Numbered from the stretch's first letter, positions 35,976-45,126 are shown. The stretch is DNA of 64,000 nucleotides from an uncultured Bacteroidales bacterium (GCA_902792435.1 CADAZN010000002.1:62001-126000); one strand, 5' to 3'. Program-made: numbers and translations. The notes: a model not told the origin generated them from the sequence alone.

Positions 35976-36785
35976 ATGAGACTTATTATTGAACCTAACT
36001 ATGAGCAGGTGTCGGCTTGGGCAGCCAATTATGTGGCTTCACGCATCAATGCCGCTAACCCTACTCCCGAGAAACCATTTGTGCTGGGTTGCCCTACAGG
36101 TAGCTCACCATTGGGCATGTACCGCAAGCTCATCGAGCTTAACAAAGCTGGCAAAGTGTCGTTCCAGAATGTTGTCACTTTCAATATGGACGAGTATGTG
36201 GGGCTGCCCGAGGAGCACCCCGAGAGCTATCACAGCTTCATGTGGAACAACTTCTTCTCGCACATCGACATCAAGCCCGAGAATGTCAACATCCTTAACG
36301 GCAATGCCGAGGATCTCGAAAAAGAGTGTGCCGAATATGAGGCACGTATCGAGGCTGCTGGAGGCATCGACCTCTTTATGGGCGGTGTGGGTCCCGACGG
36401 GCACATCGCCTTCAACGAGCCTGGTTCGTCGCTCACATCACTCACTCGCATGAAGACTCTCACTCAAGACACCATCATCGCAAACAGCCGATTCTTTGAC
36501 GACGACGTTAACAAAGTGCCCAAAACCGCGCTGACCGTGGGCGTGGGGACCGTCATGGCTGCCCGCAGCGTGATGATTATCGTGAACGGATACAAGAAGG
36601 CTCGCGCCTTGCAGCAGGCTGTTGAAGGCGGTGTTTCTCACATGTGCACCCTGAGCGCCCTGCAAATGCACCGCAAGGCTATCATCGTGTGCGACGAGGA
36701 TGCCACCGCGGAACTCAAGGTTGGCACCTACCGCTACTTTAAGGACATTGAGAGCCAGCATCTCGATCCTGACACAATGCTCTAA
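35976..36785 (+). CDS. nagB: Glucosamine-6-phosphate deaminase
   Basis: Converts glucosamine-6-phosphate to fructose-6-phosphate and ammonia. The signature region [20 protein letters not shown] and the [16 protein letters not shown] stretch, carrying the catalytic Asp and His residues, are intact. Length 269 matches the hexameric NagB type. It ends at a terminator shared with the convergent DUF58 operon. Confidence 0.96.
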   Translation: MRLIIEPNYEQVSAWAANYVASRINAANPTPEKPFVLGCPTGSSPLGMYRKLIELNKAGKVSFQNVVTFNMDEYVGLPEEHPESYHSFMWNNFFSHIDIKPENVNILNGNAEDLEKECAEYEARIEAAGGIDLFMGGVGPDGHIAFNEPGSSLTSLTRMKTLTQDTIIANSRFFDDDVNKVPKTALTVGVGTVMAARSVMIIVNGYKKARALQQAVEGGVSHMCTLSALQMHRKAIIVCDEDATAELKVGTYRYFKDIESQHLDPDTML

Positions 36786-36812
36786 TCGCATTTACAAACA
36801 CATTATAGATGA

Positions 36813-36839
36813 AAAAGACCGACAACTTGTCGGTCTTTT
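36813..36839. terminator. Bidirectional terminator between nagB and the DUF58 operon
   Basis: AAAAGACCGACAA (36813-36825) and TTGTCGGTCTTTT (36827-36839) are perfect 13-base arms around one central C; the innermost pairs must open to form a loop. It serves both convergent transcripts. Confidence 0.9.
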
Positions 36840-36860
36840 ATTTGCATTGCCCCCGGTGTG

Positions 36861-38171
36861 TCAAAACGAATGTGCTGCCTTCATCTCCAAGTATCGGTTA
36901 ATCACATCAACAGTGAGGTTCTGGGGCTTTGTGAGCAAGGCATAAATGCCACATTGCCTTAACGCGGCGACCACATTCCGCTTCTCATGAACCACATTCT
37001 TGGCGATAGCATGGCAATAATAGTCTTGAATGTCGCGTGAGGGTTCCTTGCTGTAAGCATCAAGCTCGGTATCCTCGAAGAACACCACCAGCACCACATG
37101 ATTGTTGGCGAGCTGCTTGAGGTAAGGCAGCTGGCGATGCAACGCATTCTCGCCATAAAAGTTGGTGTAGATGATGAGCAAGCTGCGCTTAGTAACAAAC
37201 CGCCTGACGTTGACACAAAGCGAGGAAAAATCGCTCTCGCCAAAGGTGGTTTCCTGATGATAAAGATTGTCGAGAATGGCCCGCATGTGGCCCGCGCCGC
37301 GCTCAGGACGAACCATAGTGTCAAACTGCTTCTCAAAGGTAATCACTCCGGCCTTGTCTTCCTTGTGCATCGCAACATAGCTGAGCACAAGCGAAGCATT
37401 GATAGCATAGTCCAGCAGAGTCATGCTGTCAAATGCCTGTTGCATCACTCTGCCCTTGTCAATCACATTCACCACTTGCTGCGACTTCTCATCGGTGTAA
37501 ACGTTAACCATGAGCTTGTTGCGCCTGGCTGTTGCCTTCCAGTTAATAGTGCGATAGTCGTCACCACTCACATAGTCCTTGATTTGCTCAAACTCGGTGT
37601 TGTTGCCAATGCGCCTAATCTTCTTTATGCCCAGTTCAGTAAGATTGTTGCTGATGGCAAGCAGTTCATACTGATTGAGCATCAAGTAACTGGGATAGAC
37701 CTTAATGTCCTGCTCTTCTCCACAAGTGAAGCGCCGCTGAACCAAGCCTATGGGCGAGGAAGCAAACACACGTATCTTTCCAAAGCCATACACTCCGCGC
37801 TTGGTGGGGCGCAAATGATAAGTGATGATTTTTCCCTCATTCTTGCGTACCTTGAGGGCAAAGTTCAAATCTCGACGCTGGAACACAAAGGGTATCTCGT
37901 CGATCACGTTGAGCTTGACAGGGAAACTATAACTACTCTCCAGCCTTATCTCCACCTTGTTTTCGTCGCCATTGGAAAAACGCTCGGCACACACGCGGCT
38001 AGCCTCCAAGCCACGCTTGCTATAGAGCAGCACCAAGTCGATGACCAGCAAAACAACCATCAACACTAATGCCCAAACAGCAACCCCATAGCAAAATCGG
38101 AACCAGAATCCTGCCACAAACAGCAGAATAATAGCTGTCATCACGATGTAAAACCGACGAGTGAGAAACAT
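36861..38171 (-). CDS. DUF58 domain protein (MoxR-associated)
   Basis: Two N-terminal transmembrane segments (about residues 8-50) are followed by a beta domain and then the DUF58/von Willebrand-like domain with the hallmark GDDYRTINWKATARRNKLMVN at about 213-233. The protein is predicted to sit in the inner membrane. It is the last gene of an operon with MoxR, DUF4350, DUF4129, a membrane protein and SpoIIM, an arrangement typical of Bacteroidota and related to the Bat/MoxR systems. Its molecular role is unknown. Confidence 0.88.
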   Translation of the reverse strand: MFLTRRFYIVMTAIILLFVAGFWFRFCYGVAVWALVLMVVLLVIDLVLLYSKRGLEASRVCAERFSNGDENKVEIRLESSYSFPVKLNVIDEIPFVFQRRDLNFALKVRKNEGKIITYHLRPTKRGVYGFGKIRVFASSPIGLVQRRFTCGEEQDIKVYPSYLMLNQYELLAISNNLTELGIKKIRRIGNNTEFEQIKDYVSGDDYRTINWKATARRNKLMVNVYTDEKSQQVVNVIDKGRVMQQAFDSMTLLDYAINASLVLSYVAMHKEDKAGVITFEKQFDTMVRPERGAGHMRAILDNLYHQETTFGESDFSSLCVNVRRFVTKRSLLIIYTNFYGENALHRQLPYLKQLANNHVVLVVFFEDTELDAYSKEPSRDIQDYYCHAIAKNVVHEKRNVVAALRQCGIYALLTKPQNLTVDVINRYLEMKAAHSF

Positions 38172-38183
38172 GGCTATTAAAGT

Positions 38184-39152
38184 TTATTTTGGAACCTCAA
38201 TCTTGTCGAGCAACGCTTGGGCCAGTCTCTCGACAGTGAAGCCCTGCATCTCGGCGTCAGGCGTTATTATCAAGCGATGCTCAAGCACTGGAGGCACAAT
38301 GGTCTTGATATCGTCGGGGGAAACAAAATCGCGGCCCTGCAACAATGCATAGGCCTTTGCTCCCTGAAGAATGCAAATCGAGGCGCGTGGCGAAGCTCCA
38401 AGCTGAATGGCTTGGCTCAAGCGTGTTTGTTGAGTAATTTGAGCTATGTAATTGAGCAATGAGCTGTCGACCACAACCTTGTCGAGGCATGAGCGCAATT
38501 GCAGCAACTCCTCGACGCTCAAAATTGGTTTTATCGATTCCAGTTTTACCATCTTGGCGTTAGCCTGATGACGCTCCAATATCTTCACCTCCTCGTCATA
38601 GGAAGGATAACCCATGTTAACCTTCATCATGAAACGGTCGAGCTGAGCCTCGGGCAAGCGATAAGTGCCTTCTTGTTCCACAGGGTTCTGAGTGGCAAGC
38701 ACTGTGTAAAGTGGAGACATGTGACGTGTCACGCCATCAATAGTGCTTTGACGCTCTTCCATCACCTCAAACAATGCCGCCTGTGTCTTGGCTGGAGCAC
38801 GATTTATCTCGTCGACAAGAACAATCTGCGAGAAAACTGGGCCCTTGTGAAACTCAAACTCCTGAGTCTTGATGTTGAACACGTTAGTTCCCAAAACATC
38901 ACTCGGCATAAGGTCGGGGGTGAACTGAATCCTCTTGAAATCGGCATCAATGAGCTTTGATATCAATCGAGTCAGCAACGTCTTTGCCACACCAGGCACA
39001 CCCTCCACCAGCACATGACCATCGGCAAGAATGGCGGTCAATATCATGTCTATTGCCCTGTCCTGGCCAACTATCACTGTTGCGATCGACTCACGCAGTC
39101 GGTCAACTTTCTCCTGAAATTCGCTTAAGTCAAATCTGCTATTTGCATCCAT
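38184..39152 (-). CDS. MoxR-family AAA+ ATPase
   Basis: ATPase of 322 residues with Walker A HVLVEGVPGVAKT, Walker B IVLVDEINRAPAKTQAALFEVMEE and a sensor in LATQNPVEQEGTYRLPEAQLDRF. MoxR proteins work with von Willebrand-type partners as chaperones or metal inserters; the partner here is the DUF58 protein 12 bases downstream. Located in the SpoIIM-DUF58 operon. Confidence 0.95.
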   Translation of the reverse strand: MDANSRFDLSEFQEKVDRLRESIATVIVGQDRAIDMILTAILADGHVLVEGVPGVAKTLLTRLISKLIDADFKRIQFTPDLMPSDVLGTNVFNIKTQEFEFHKGPVFSQIVLVDEINRAPAKTQAALFEVMEERQSTIDGVTRHMSPLYTVLATQNPVEQEGTYRLPEAQLDRFMMKVNMGYPSYDEEVKILERHQANAKMVKLESIKPILSVEELLQLRSCLDKVVVDSSLLNYIAQITQQTRLSQAIQLGASPRASICILQGAKAYALLQGRDFVSPDDIKTIVPPVLEHRLIITPDAEMQGFTVERLAQALLDKIEVPK

Positions 39153-39179
39153 ATCTTTTCGTTTTTTATAATTCTTAGT

Positions 39180-40451
39180 TTAGCTTTCCACAATGCAGTT
39201 CATGAAGTCGATGAGCTGTTTTGTTTCATTATCGCTTATTTTTATCTCATCATCGGCCTTAAGCTGTTTCAGCCGATTTATTGACTCGGTTATAGTCGTA
39301 GTGTCAAGGCCCGACACGCTCGCTAGCAACGCCATGTTTTCCTTAAGGTCGACCTCATCGTCAACGTTGACAAGATGCTTGCGCAACATCGCTTGTGAGA
39401 AATGCTTGAATTGGTCTCTTACCATCGCCGCATTGTCATGGTGGCGATAATGCATCAAGCCTATGTGCCTGACCATTGCTATCGTCGGGTTCTCGGGTTC
39501 CTTAATCACTGGAATCACCCGTTGACGACGACGAGCCGTGAAGAAAAGTGACAGAACTATTGTTAACAAGGCGAGATACACCGCCCATCTCAACGAGTCA
39601 TATTTAAGGAAAACTCGTAATGGCGACTGCGACTTGTAATAATCCTCATCAGCATCTGGCACATAACGATAATCATACCTTACAATCCCACGCTTGCCTC
39701 CCAGGCTGATGAGTCGCATCATCAATTCGGCGCCTCCTCGTTCCAAGACATTATAATTAGTGAATAGCTGAGGGTAGGTAACAAGCACAAATCGGCCTTT
39801 ACCCACATTGCGGGTTGCAGCAACCACACGGTTCATTGAGTTGCCTATTGTCATCACTGGAGTCCAAACTGTTGAATCCGAAAGAGCACCCTTGGGATTA
39901 TTCTGATTAAAAATGTTAATTACCGAATAGTCGATGTCAAATCGCCTGAATCGATAATCCCTCGCCTTAAAGGTTCTGTCACCCCTCCAACGCAGCGTTG
40001 TGGTGTCGGCATTAGCAAAATAATGACTTAGACTATAGGTTTCAAACGAATAACTCCTTTCGGTCGCAACATCGAGAATGTTGCACAACGTGTCGCACAA
40101 GCCATCAGCGTTTACCCAAATAATGCTCTTGCCGCATTCCATAATTTCAAGCAATGTGTCAATCTCTTCTTTGTCATAATCGGTCAAGGGATAGTCAATG
40201 AACAACAACGTGGAGTCATTCTTGCTTTCCTTGTCGTCATCAACACACAGGTAACCTGGCTTCATCCTATACCCATCTTTAAGGCTTGCCTCCAAAATGC
40301 TGTCAACAAGTTTTCCGCCAAACGGATTAGGGTCGTTGTGAGCGTAGGTGGGTTCTTCCCATTTAAATTTCTTGGGAATCTTTATCTCCACGACGATAAC
40401 CATTACCATGAGTAGTATTATCGCCACAACAAATCCTTTGCTAAGCTTCAT
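39180..40451 (-). CDS. DUF4350 domain membrane protein
   Basis: A 423-residue protein with an N-terminal membrane anchor (about residues 8-26), an extracytoplasmic DUF4350 domain resembling a GATase/ThuA-like fold (SIIWVNADGLCDTL, GKGRFVLVTYPQLFTNYN), a second transmembrane segment near 285 (WAVYLALLTIVLSLFFTA) and a cytoplasmic C-terminus. The start overlaps the stop of the DUF4129 gene by four bases. Role unknown. Confidence 0.82.
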   Translation of the reverse strand: MKLSKGFVVAIILLMVMVIVVEIKIPKKFKWEEPTYAHNDPNPFGGKLVDSILEASLKDGYRMKPGYLCVDDDKESKNDSTLLFIDYPLTDYDKEEIDTLLEIMECGKSIIWVNADGLCDTLCNILDVATERSYSFETYSLSHYFANADTTTLRWRGDRTFKARDYRFRRFDIDYSVINIFNQNNPKGALSDSTVWTPVMTIGNSMNRVVAATRNVGKGRFVLVTYPQLFTNYNVLERGGAELMMRLISLGGKRGIVRYDYRYVPDADEDYYKSQSPLRVFLKYDSLRWAVYLALLTIVLSLFFTARRRQRVIPVIKEPENPTIAMVRHIGLMHYRHHDNAAMVRDQFKHFSQAMLRKHLVNVDDEVDLKENMALLASVSGLDTTTITESINRLKQLKADDEIKISDNETKQLIDFMNCIVES

Positions 40452-41146
40452 GCCGGGCCTCCTTCCTCTTGACCAGCTGCGGCCACCTTAGAATCTTTCA
40501 CGCGCTCAACTATCGATTCATAGTTGCCAACAATGCCATCAAGCACCGATTGGTTGGCATCACGATCGCCATATCTAACAAGCACATAGGTGCGCGTCAA
40601 TTGCGTGAAAGCGGCTTGCTTGTATTCTCTAGTGTATTGAGCTGGTGTTTTGTAGATGCGCCAGTCAATAACTTCATGGTCGCTAAGGAACTTCAGGCAC
40701 TGCAAGTATCGCAATCTAACAGCCTCACGATAGTCGTCACGCCCCACTGCCGCTGCTATCTCCTTGTCGAAGTCGATGCCGTAAATGGTTTCCTCCCCCA
40801 CTTCATAGTCATCGGCCGCTTTCTCTTTCTTCTTGAAGAAGAACATCTTTTTCTTATAGATATAGTAAAGTATCGTCACAAGCGCTACTGCAGCAATTCC
40901 AATCCACACCCAGCGCATCAGGTTGTTGGAATTGATTATGGCGTCAGGCGAGTTGAAAAGGCTGCTCAGCACGTCGTCGAGCCAACGGCCAAAGTCGTCC
41001 TTCACTTTCTCCAGCAACGACTTTTGCTCTACTGTTATCTCTGAATTATAATCGTAGTTGCCATCGTTAATTATCTTTTTTAACAACGACGAGTCGCAAA
41101 CTATAGTATCGCTAACGTTTATTCCCACATTCACCTTCATTATCAT
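40448..41146 (-). CDS. DUF4129 domain membrane protein
   Basis: A 232-residue protein with one clear transmembrane helix at about residues 78-95 (WVWIGIAAVALVTILYYIY) followed by a very basic patch (KKKMFFFKKKEKA) that places the C-terminus inside. The DUF4129 region follows (AVGRDDYREAVRLRYLQCLKFL, DWRIYKTPAQYTREY). It starts three bases after the stop of the upstream membrane gene and overlaps DUF4350 by four, so the block is translationally coupled. Confidence 0.82.
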   Translation of the reverse strand: MIMKVNVGINVSDTIVCDSSLLKKIINDGNYDYNSEITVEQKSLLEKVKDDFGRWLDDVLSSLFNSPDAIINSNNLMRWVWIGIAAVALVTILYYIYKKKMFFFKKKEKAADDYEVGEETIYGIDFDKEIAAAVGRDDYREAVRLRYLQCLKFLSDHEVIDWRIYKTPAQYTREYKQAAFTQLTRTYVLVRYGDRDANQSVLDGIVGNYESIVERVKDSKVAAAGQEEGGPA

Positions 41147-41148
41147 TA

Positions 41149-42051
41149 CTATAAGTTTGCAAAATCATCAATATCGCTGGCAATAGCCAGGTCATCTTGC
41201 TCTCGAGCATTGCTGCCATAGTGATAAACCAACGTTGTTATCACCAGCGACATCGACAGGTAACCAAAGAAGGTTTGCACTATAAGGAACAGATACAGAA
41301 CGATATCATAGGTGACACTTAGAGCTGCTGTCGGCGTGCCACTATAACTTAGGCTATTAGTTGCAAATGCAAAAACGAGCATAGGCATTCCTGTAACCGA
41401 TTGAATGATCATCACAACAAGCACCATCGAGAACATCAGCCCAAACAAGTTGCCCCAAGAAGCCGAAGCATGACTGAAACAACGATTGAAGGCCTCACGC
41501 AAGTTAACCGATTCTAGCACATAATGAATGGGCACAATCATTAATATAAAAAACAACAATGCGTAAATCAAGAAAACCAACAATGAGATAAATGGCAACA
41601 GCATAAAAAAGAACACCAACAGCGAGCTCAATGCCATTATTACTATTATGGGTAACATTGCTTTCAACACTCGCTTGAGATTATGCCACATTTGAGATTT
41701 CACATCTCGAAATGTGAGCATCGACAAGTCGCCGTCACTGCTACCTTGATAATACTGAAACAATGTGAGAATCAGGGTGTAAGTAAAGCATAAAACGATT
41801 AATGATAAAATCATCGATGACAAGACTCCAAGATCTGTTTCATTATTAAAACTATCGTCGCTCATGGAGCGAACGATGGTGAACATGCCACCACTTTGAA
41901 TCAAGGCAAGTGGTAACATCATGTAGATAGAGAACCGTAATGCCACACGCCAATTCTGCCTTAAAAAATCTATCGCAGCATTGATCTTCTCGCCCAGGGT
42001 GCGACGGGCATAAAGCGGTATCTTGGTGCTTGTGTCACTCGTTGTTGCCAT
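41149..42051 (-). CDS. Multi-pass membrane protein of the SpoIIM-DUF4129 block
   Basis: About 300 residues with six hydrophobic segments and a cytoplasmic N-terminus (ATTSDTSTKIPLYARRTLGEKI). The ATG at 42051 overlaps the end of the SpoIIM gene by 17 bases; a longer frame to 42096 lies wholly inside SpoIIM and is less likely. The LREAFNRCFSHASASWGNLFGLM stretch resembles glycerophosphodiester-phosphodiesterase-type membrane domains, but no catalytic residues were recognised. Function unknown. Confidence 0.75.
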   Translation of the reverse strand: MATTSDTSTKIPLYARRTLGEKINAAIDFLRQNWRVALRFSIYMMLPLALIQSGGMFTIVRSMSDDSFNNETDLGVLSSMILSLIVLCFTYTLILTLFQYYQGSSDGDLSMLTFRDVKSQMWHNLKRVLKAMLPIIVIMALSSLLVFFFMLLPFISLLVFLIYALLFFILMIVPIHYVLESVNLREAFNRCFSHASASWGNLFGLMFSMVLVVMIIQSVTGMPMLVFAFATNSLSYSGTPTAALSVTYDIVLYLFLIVQTFFGYLSMSLVITTLVYHYGSNAREQDDLAIASDIDDFANL

Positions 42052-42997
42052 AATGCGATAACCAGTAAGGATAAATAATGTAATAAAACACCACAAATAT
42101 TGCCGACGTTGAAATCAGCAATACTTTGAACCACAATGGCCACTCAACATGGCGAGTCAGGAAACCCTCGATAAATGCGGCAACCACGAGCACCGGCACC
42201 GTGCCTACCACAATCTTGAGCCCACGCTTTGAACTCCTGCGCAACGACTCGAGGCGACTGTAGGTGCCAGGAAACAGCCAACCATTTCCTAAGGCTATTC
42301 CTGCCGCTCCAGCAACAACTATCGCACTCAGCTCAAGGGTGCCATGAAGCATCACTGCTGTCCACGACTGTGCAAGAACTCCCTGGCTGTACAGAAAAGT
42401 GAAAAAGGCACCAAGCATCACTCCGTTTGAGAAGATAAGATACCCCACTGCTATGCTGGTGAAAATTCCAGCGGCAAAAGCCAAGAATGCGACTTGAACG
42501 TTATGAAACATGAGACTTAGGAACGACTCGGTTGCTCCACCCATGGAGTAAACGTTCATGGGCCGACCATGCTTTATGTTGTCGAGAGTCATGTCGATGT
42601 AATAATCGCCCATAATGAGTCGCGGGAAAGAGTCTTCATATAGCGTGGAGACCACTCCTATCAAAGCAGCGACAACAAATATTGCGAGCGACATCAAGAG
42701 ATACTTGCGCTCCCGCCACATCGTGAGTGGCACTTCCCTAGTCCAGTAGGTGATCACTCGGCGCCAATTCTCATGTTTCTCCTTGTAAATCTCATTATGT
42801 AGCTTTATGGTCAAGTCGTTGAGATAGGAAGTTATCTCCGAGTTGGGATAATGCGACTGGGCAAAAGCAAGATCCGCAGAAACATCTATATAGACATCGG
42901 CCTTGTGAGAAGGAGATTCACACTCTCCACGGCTTATCTGGTACTCAAAATTCCGCCATTTGCCGATGTTTTGCTTAATAAAAACTGATTCCCGCAT
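42035..42997 (-). CDS. Stage II sporulation protein M (SpoIIM/DUF95) family membrane protein
   Basis: 320 residues with a cytoplasmic N-terminal part (KQNIGKWRNFEY) and several transmembrane helices. The family hallmark is visible in FLSLMFHNVQVAFLAFAAGI, SNGVMLGAFF and MLHGTLELSAIVVAGAAGI. Members occur in many non-sporulating bacteria; the name reflects Bacillus SpoIIM, which works in peptidoglycan hydrolysis during engulfment. It is the first gene of the operon ending in DUF58 and is divergent from RDD. Confidence 0.9.
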   Translation of the reverse strand: MRESVFIKQNIGKWRNFEYQISRGECESPSHKADVYIDVSADLAFAQSHYPNSEITSYLNDLTIKLHNEIYKEKHENWRRVITYWTREVPLTMWRERKYLLMSLAIFVVAALIGVVSTLYEDSFPRLIMGDYYIDMTLDNIKHGRPMNVYSMGGATESFLSLMFHNVQVAFLAFAAGIFTSIAVGYLIFSNGVMLGAFFTFLYSQGVLAQSWTAVMLHGTLELSAIVVAGAAGIALGNGWLFPGTYSRLESLRRSSKRGLKIVVGTVPVLVVAAFIEGFLTRHVEWPLWFKVLLISTSAIFVVFYYIIYPYWLSHYGNNE

Positions 42998-43026
42998 GTT
43001 AAAGAAAAATGTTACGCCGTTTAGAA

Positions 43027-43060
43027 TTGCAAAAATAAATAATTTTACTATATTTGCAAA
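43027..43060. promoter_or_regulatory. Symmetric divergent promoters for the RDD gene and the SpoIIM operon
   Basis: Rightward: TTG (43027-43029), 19 bases, TATATTTG (43049-43056). Leftward: TTTG (43060-43057), 19 bases, TATTTTTG (43037-43030). Each -33 lies beside the -7 of the other strand, so both are read from one 34-bp near-palindromic segment. Confidence 0.72.
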
Positions 43061-43080
43061 AACTAAAGAGCACTTTTCTC

Positions 43081-43827
43081 ATGGCGAACATAAAAATCAC
43101 TACAGGGCAACACGTTAACGTTGAGCAGCGCATGGCGAGTGTTGGCGACAGGATTTATGCACAGATTCTTGACACTATTTTCATTTCCATCTATTTTGTC
43201 ATTATCACCACATTGGTTGGCATGCTTGCCTCAGCTGCCTATTTCGCCAAGAACACCAGCTTTTTAGCAGCAATCTTGTTTTTAGCCTATCTGCCCATCG
43301 TCATCTACCACCCCGTGTCGGAATTTTTCTTCAATGGCGCGAGCCCTGGCAAGAAGATTCTAAAGCTGCAAGTGGTGAAAATCGACGGCTCGGCGCCCTC
43401 GCTGGGCGATTATCTCACCCGATGGGCTATCTTCCTAATCGAGTGCCTGATAATGCCAGGAATCGCTCTGCTGTGCATTCTGTTCAACAAGAACGGGCAG
43501 CGACTTGGCGACCTCATGGCTGGCACTGTCGTCATCAAGAGGGATGGTTACCAAAAGTATTATTTTGACTTGAGCAACTTTGGATATGTCAACCCTGGCT
43601 ACAAGCCCTACTATCCTGAGGCAGCTACCCTCTCGATGCGACAAGCCGAAGTGATTAGGCAAACTCTCGTGAACAATAACGCCAACAGGCATTATTACAT
43701 CGACTTGCTGAGCAACACCGTGAGGCAACATCTACGCATTCCGCCGCTTGAGGGCGGCAACAACGAAGCCTTCCTCAACACTATCCTGAACGATTATCGG
43801 TTCTACTCCTCAACAATCGAAATCTAG
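43081..43827 (+). CDS. RDD family membrane protein
   Basis: 248 residues with an RDD domain at about 15-160: RMASVGDRIYAQILD, several hydrophobic segments, and the conserved basic part SPGKKILKLQVVKIDGSAPS, followed by LGDLMAGTVVIKRDGY. The ATG at 43081 is used because the upstream TTG frame (43054) overlaps the -7 box. The long C-terminal extension is soluble. RDD genes regularly accompany the SpoIIM/MoxR/DUF58 block; transport or envelope roles are inference. Confidence 0.88.
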   Translation: MANIKITTGQHVNVEQRMASVGDRIYAQILDTIFISIYFVIITTLVGMLASAAYFAKNTSFLAAILFLAYLPIVIYHPVSEFFFNGASPGKKILKLQVVKIDGSAPSLGDYLTRWAIFLIECLIMPGIALLCILFNKNGQRLGDLMAGTVVIKRDGYQKYYFDLSNFGYVNPGYKPYYPEAATLSMRQAEVIRQTLVNNNANRHYYIDLLSNTVRQHLRIPPLEGGNNEAFLNTILNDYRFYSSTIEI

Positions 43828-44036
43828 CGAACTGTTAATGATGTTGCAAAGCCTCTTTAAGGGACCATTTGCGAGCTGGGCGGCACAGGAGGTCGCCTTA
43901 TAACCGCATCTGATTCCTTCAAGCTTGCTGATGGCCTCCTCGGCTTTCATTCCTTGAACTAGGCGTGCGATGCCTTGCAGGTTTCCATGGCAACCGCCAT
44001 AGAAAATCACACTGCTTATCGCGCCGTGATCATCAA
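43810..44036 (-). pseudogene. TSCPD-domain protein (TIGR03905-like), 5'-truncated by a heptamer array
   Basis: The surviving 3' part reads VIFYGGCHGNLQGIARLV, then EGIRCGYKATSCAAQLA, clearly the C-terminal two-thirds of the TSCPD family (normally about 80 residues). The expected N-terminal part with its first conserved cysteine is absent: upstream of ISSVIFYGG the sequence turns directly into the GGGATGA array ending at the crp stop codon. No ATG remains in frame; only a GTG at 44010. The 3' end overlaps the RDD gene by 18 bases on the other strand. Probably non-functional. Confidence 0.72.
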
Positions 44037-44038
44037 GG

Positions 44039-44112
44039 GGGATGAGGGATGAGGGATGAGGGATGAGAGATGAGGGATGAGGGATGAGGGATGAGGGATG
44101 AGGGATGAGGGA
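44039..44112. repeat. Tandem heptamer array GGGATGA (about 10.5 units)
   Basis: Ten full units, one with a single base change (GAGATGA at 44067-44073), plus four bases that run directly into the reverse-complement stop codon of crp at 44113. It occupies the place where the 5' end of the TSCPD gene should be. Confidence 0.97.
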
Positions 44113-44793
44113 TTATTTCTTGAGCCAATCCAGGAGGGCCTTTCGGTCGTTTATCTCAATGACGCTGTTGCTCGTGGCGCTGATTAGCCCCGCATCGATG
44201 AGCTCGCCGATAGTAGTCATCAAAGCTGGACGTCGGGCTCCCAAGATGCGGCACAGGTCGCGCTGCCTGAACTCAAGAACTATGTGCTCCGAACGTTGAC
44301 TGGTGAAAGCGCCAACGAGCATCACAAGCCTCTCGGTGACCGACACCTGCTCGGCGTTGATGATTTGCGTCTTCACAGCTTGCGAGTTCCTTGAGAGGTA
44401 GTTGAGGATGTTGTAGATAAACACGGGGTCGCTCTGCAGCATCGCCATGTAGTCATTTTTCGCCACTTGCAGAGTGCCACATTCTTCACAAGCCCTAACG
44501 GTGAATGGGTAGCTGGTATCTAACCCGAAAAGGTAATCGGGAGCTATCACTTCGGGCCCCGTGAGCTCATGCGACAGGCTGAATTTTAACTTTCGGCTCT
44601 CGTAGGTGACCCTTACCCTTCCCGAGATAATGAATCTCACATGGGTGCATGGGTCTCCACGGTCAATTATTTTCTCCCCCCTCTTGAATTTCAAGAAGTG
44701 GAAAGGAACTTTCTCGACGGTCTCTCTCAACCGCTCGTGACTCACGCCCTGAAAAAGAGGCAAATGAAGCAACGTATCAAAAATATTTGTCAT
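44113..44793 (-). CDS. Crp/Fnr-family transcriptional regulator
   Basis: 226 residues: a cyclic-nucleotide-binding-type beta barrel at about 15-125 (FKRGEKIIDRGDPCTHVRFIISGRVRV), a dimer helix, and an HTH_Crp domain at the C-terminus (RQRDLCRILGARRPALMTTIGEL). The usual cAMP-binding Arg/Ser pair was not recognised and no Fnr cysteine cluster is seen, so the effector is unknown. Both ends abut heptamer arrays: the stop codon touches one, and the other begins at the start codon, leaving no visible promoter. Read-through from hisS is the likeliest expression route. Confidence 0.9.
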   Translation of the reverse strand: MTNIFDTLLHLPLFQGVSHERLRETVEKVPFHFLKFKRGEKIIDRGDPCTHVRFIISGRVRVTYESRKLKFSLSHELTGPEVIAPDYLFGLDTSYPFTVRACEECGTLQVAKNDYMAMLQSDPVFIYNILNYLSRNSQAVKTQIINAEQVSVTERLVMLVGAFTSQRSEHIVLEFRQRDLCRILGARRPALMTTIGELIDAGLISATSNSVIEINDRKALLDWLKK

Positions 44794-45126
44794 ATGTCAT
44801 ATGTCAGTTGTCAGTTATCAGTTGTCAGTTCTCAGTTGTCAGTTATCAGTTCTCACTAATCACTCATCACTAATCACTCATCACTAATCAGTTGTCAGTT
44901 CTCACTAATCACTAATCACTCATCACTAATCACTCATCACTAATCAGTTGTCAGTTCTCAGTTATCAGTTGTCAGTTATCAGTTGTCAGCTCTTAGCTCT
45001 TAGCCTATAGCCTATAGCTTATAGCTCATAACTCCCTAATCACTAATCACTAATCACTAATCACTAATCACTAATCACTAATCACTCATCACTAATCACT
45101 AATCACTCATCTCCAATCTCTAATCA
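44790..45126. repeat. Long heptamer-register array between hisS and crp
   Basis: From 44790 the sequence divides into about 48 consecutive 7-mers with no loss of register: TCATATG, TCAGTTG/TCAGTTA/TCAGTTC, TCACTAA/TCACTCA, then TTAGCTC/ATAGCCT types, then ACTAATC. The array includes the crp start codon at one end and the hisS stop codon at the other. Confidence 0.97.

Noticed and set aside
44790..45126. CRISPR array
   Set aside because: The repeats are 7 bp with no spacers, and no cas genes are present in the window.
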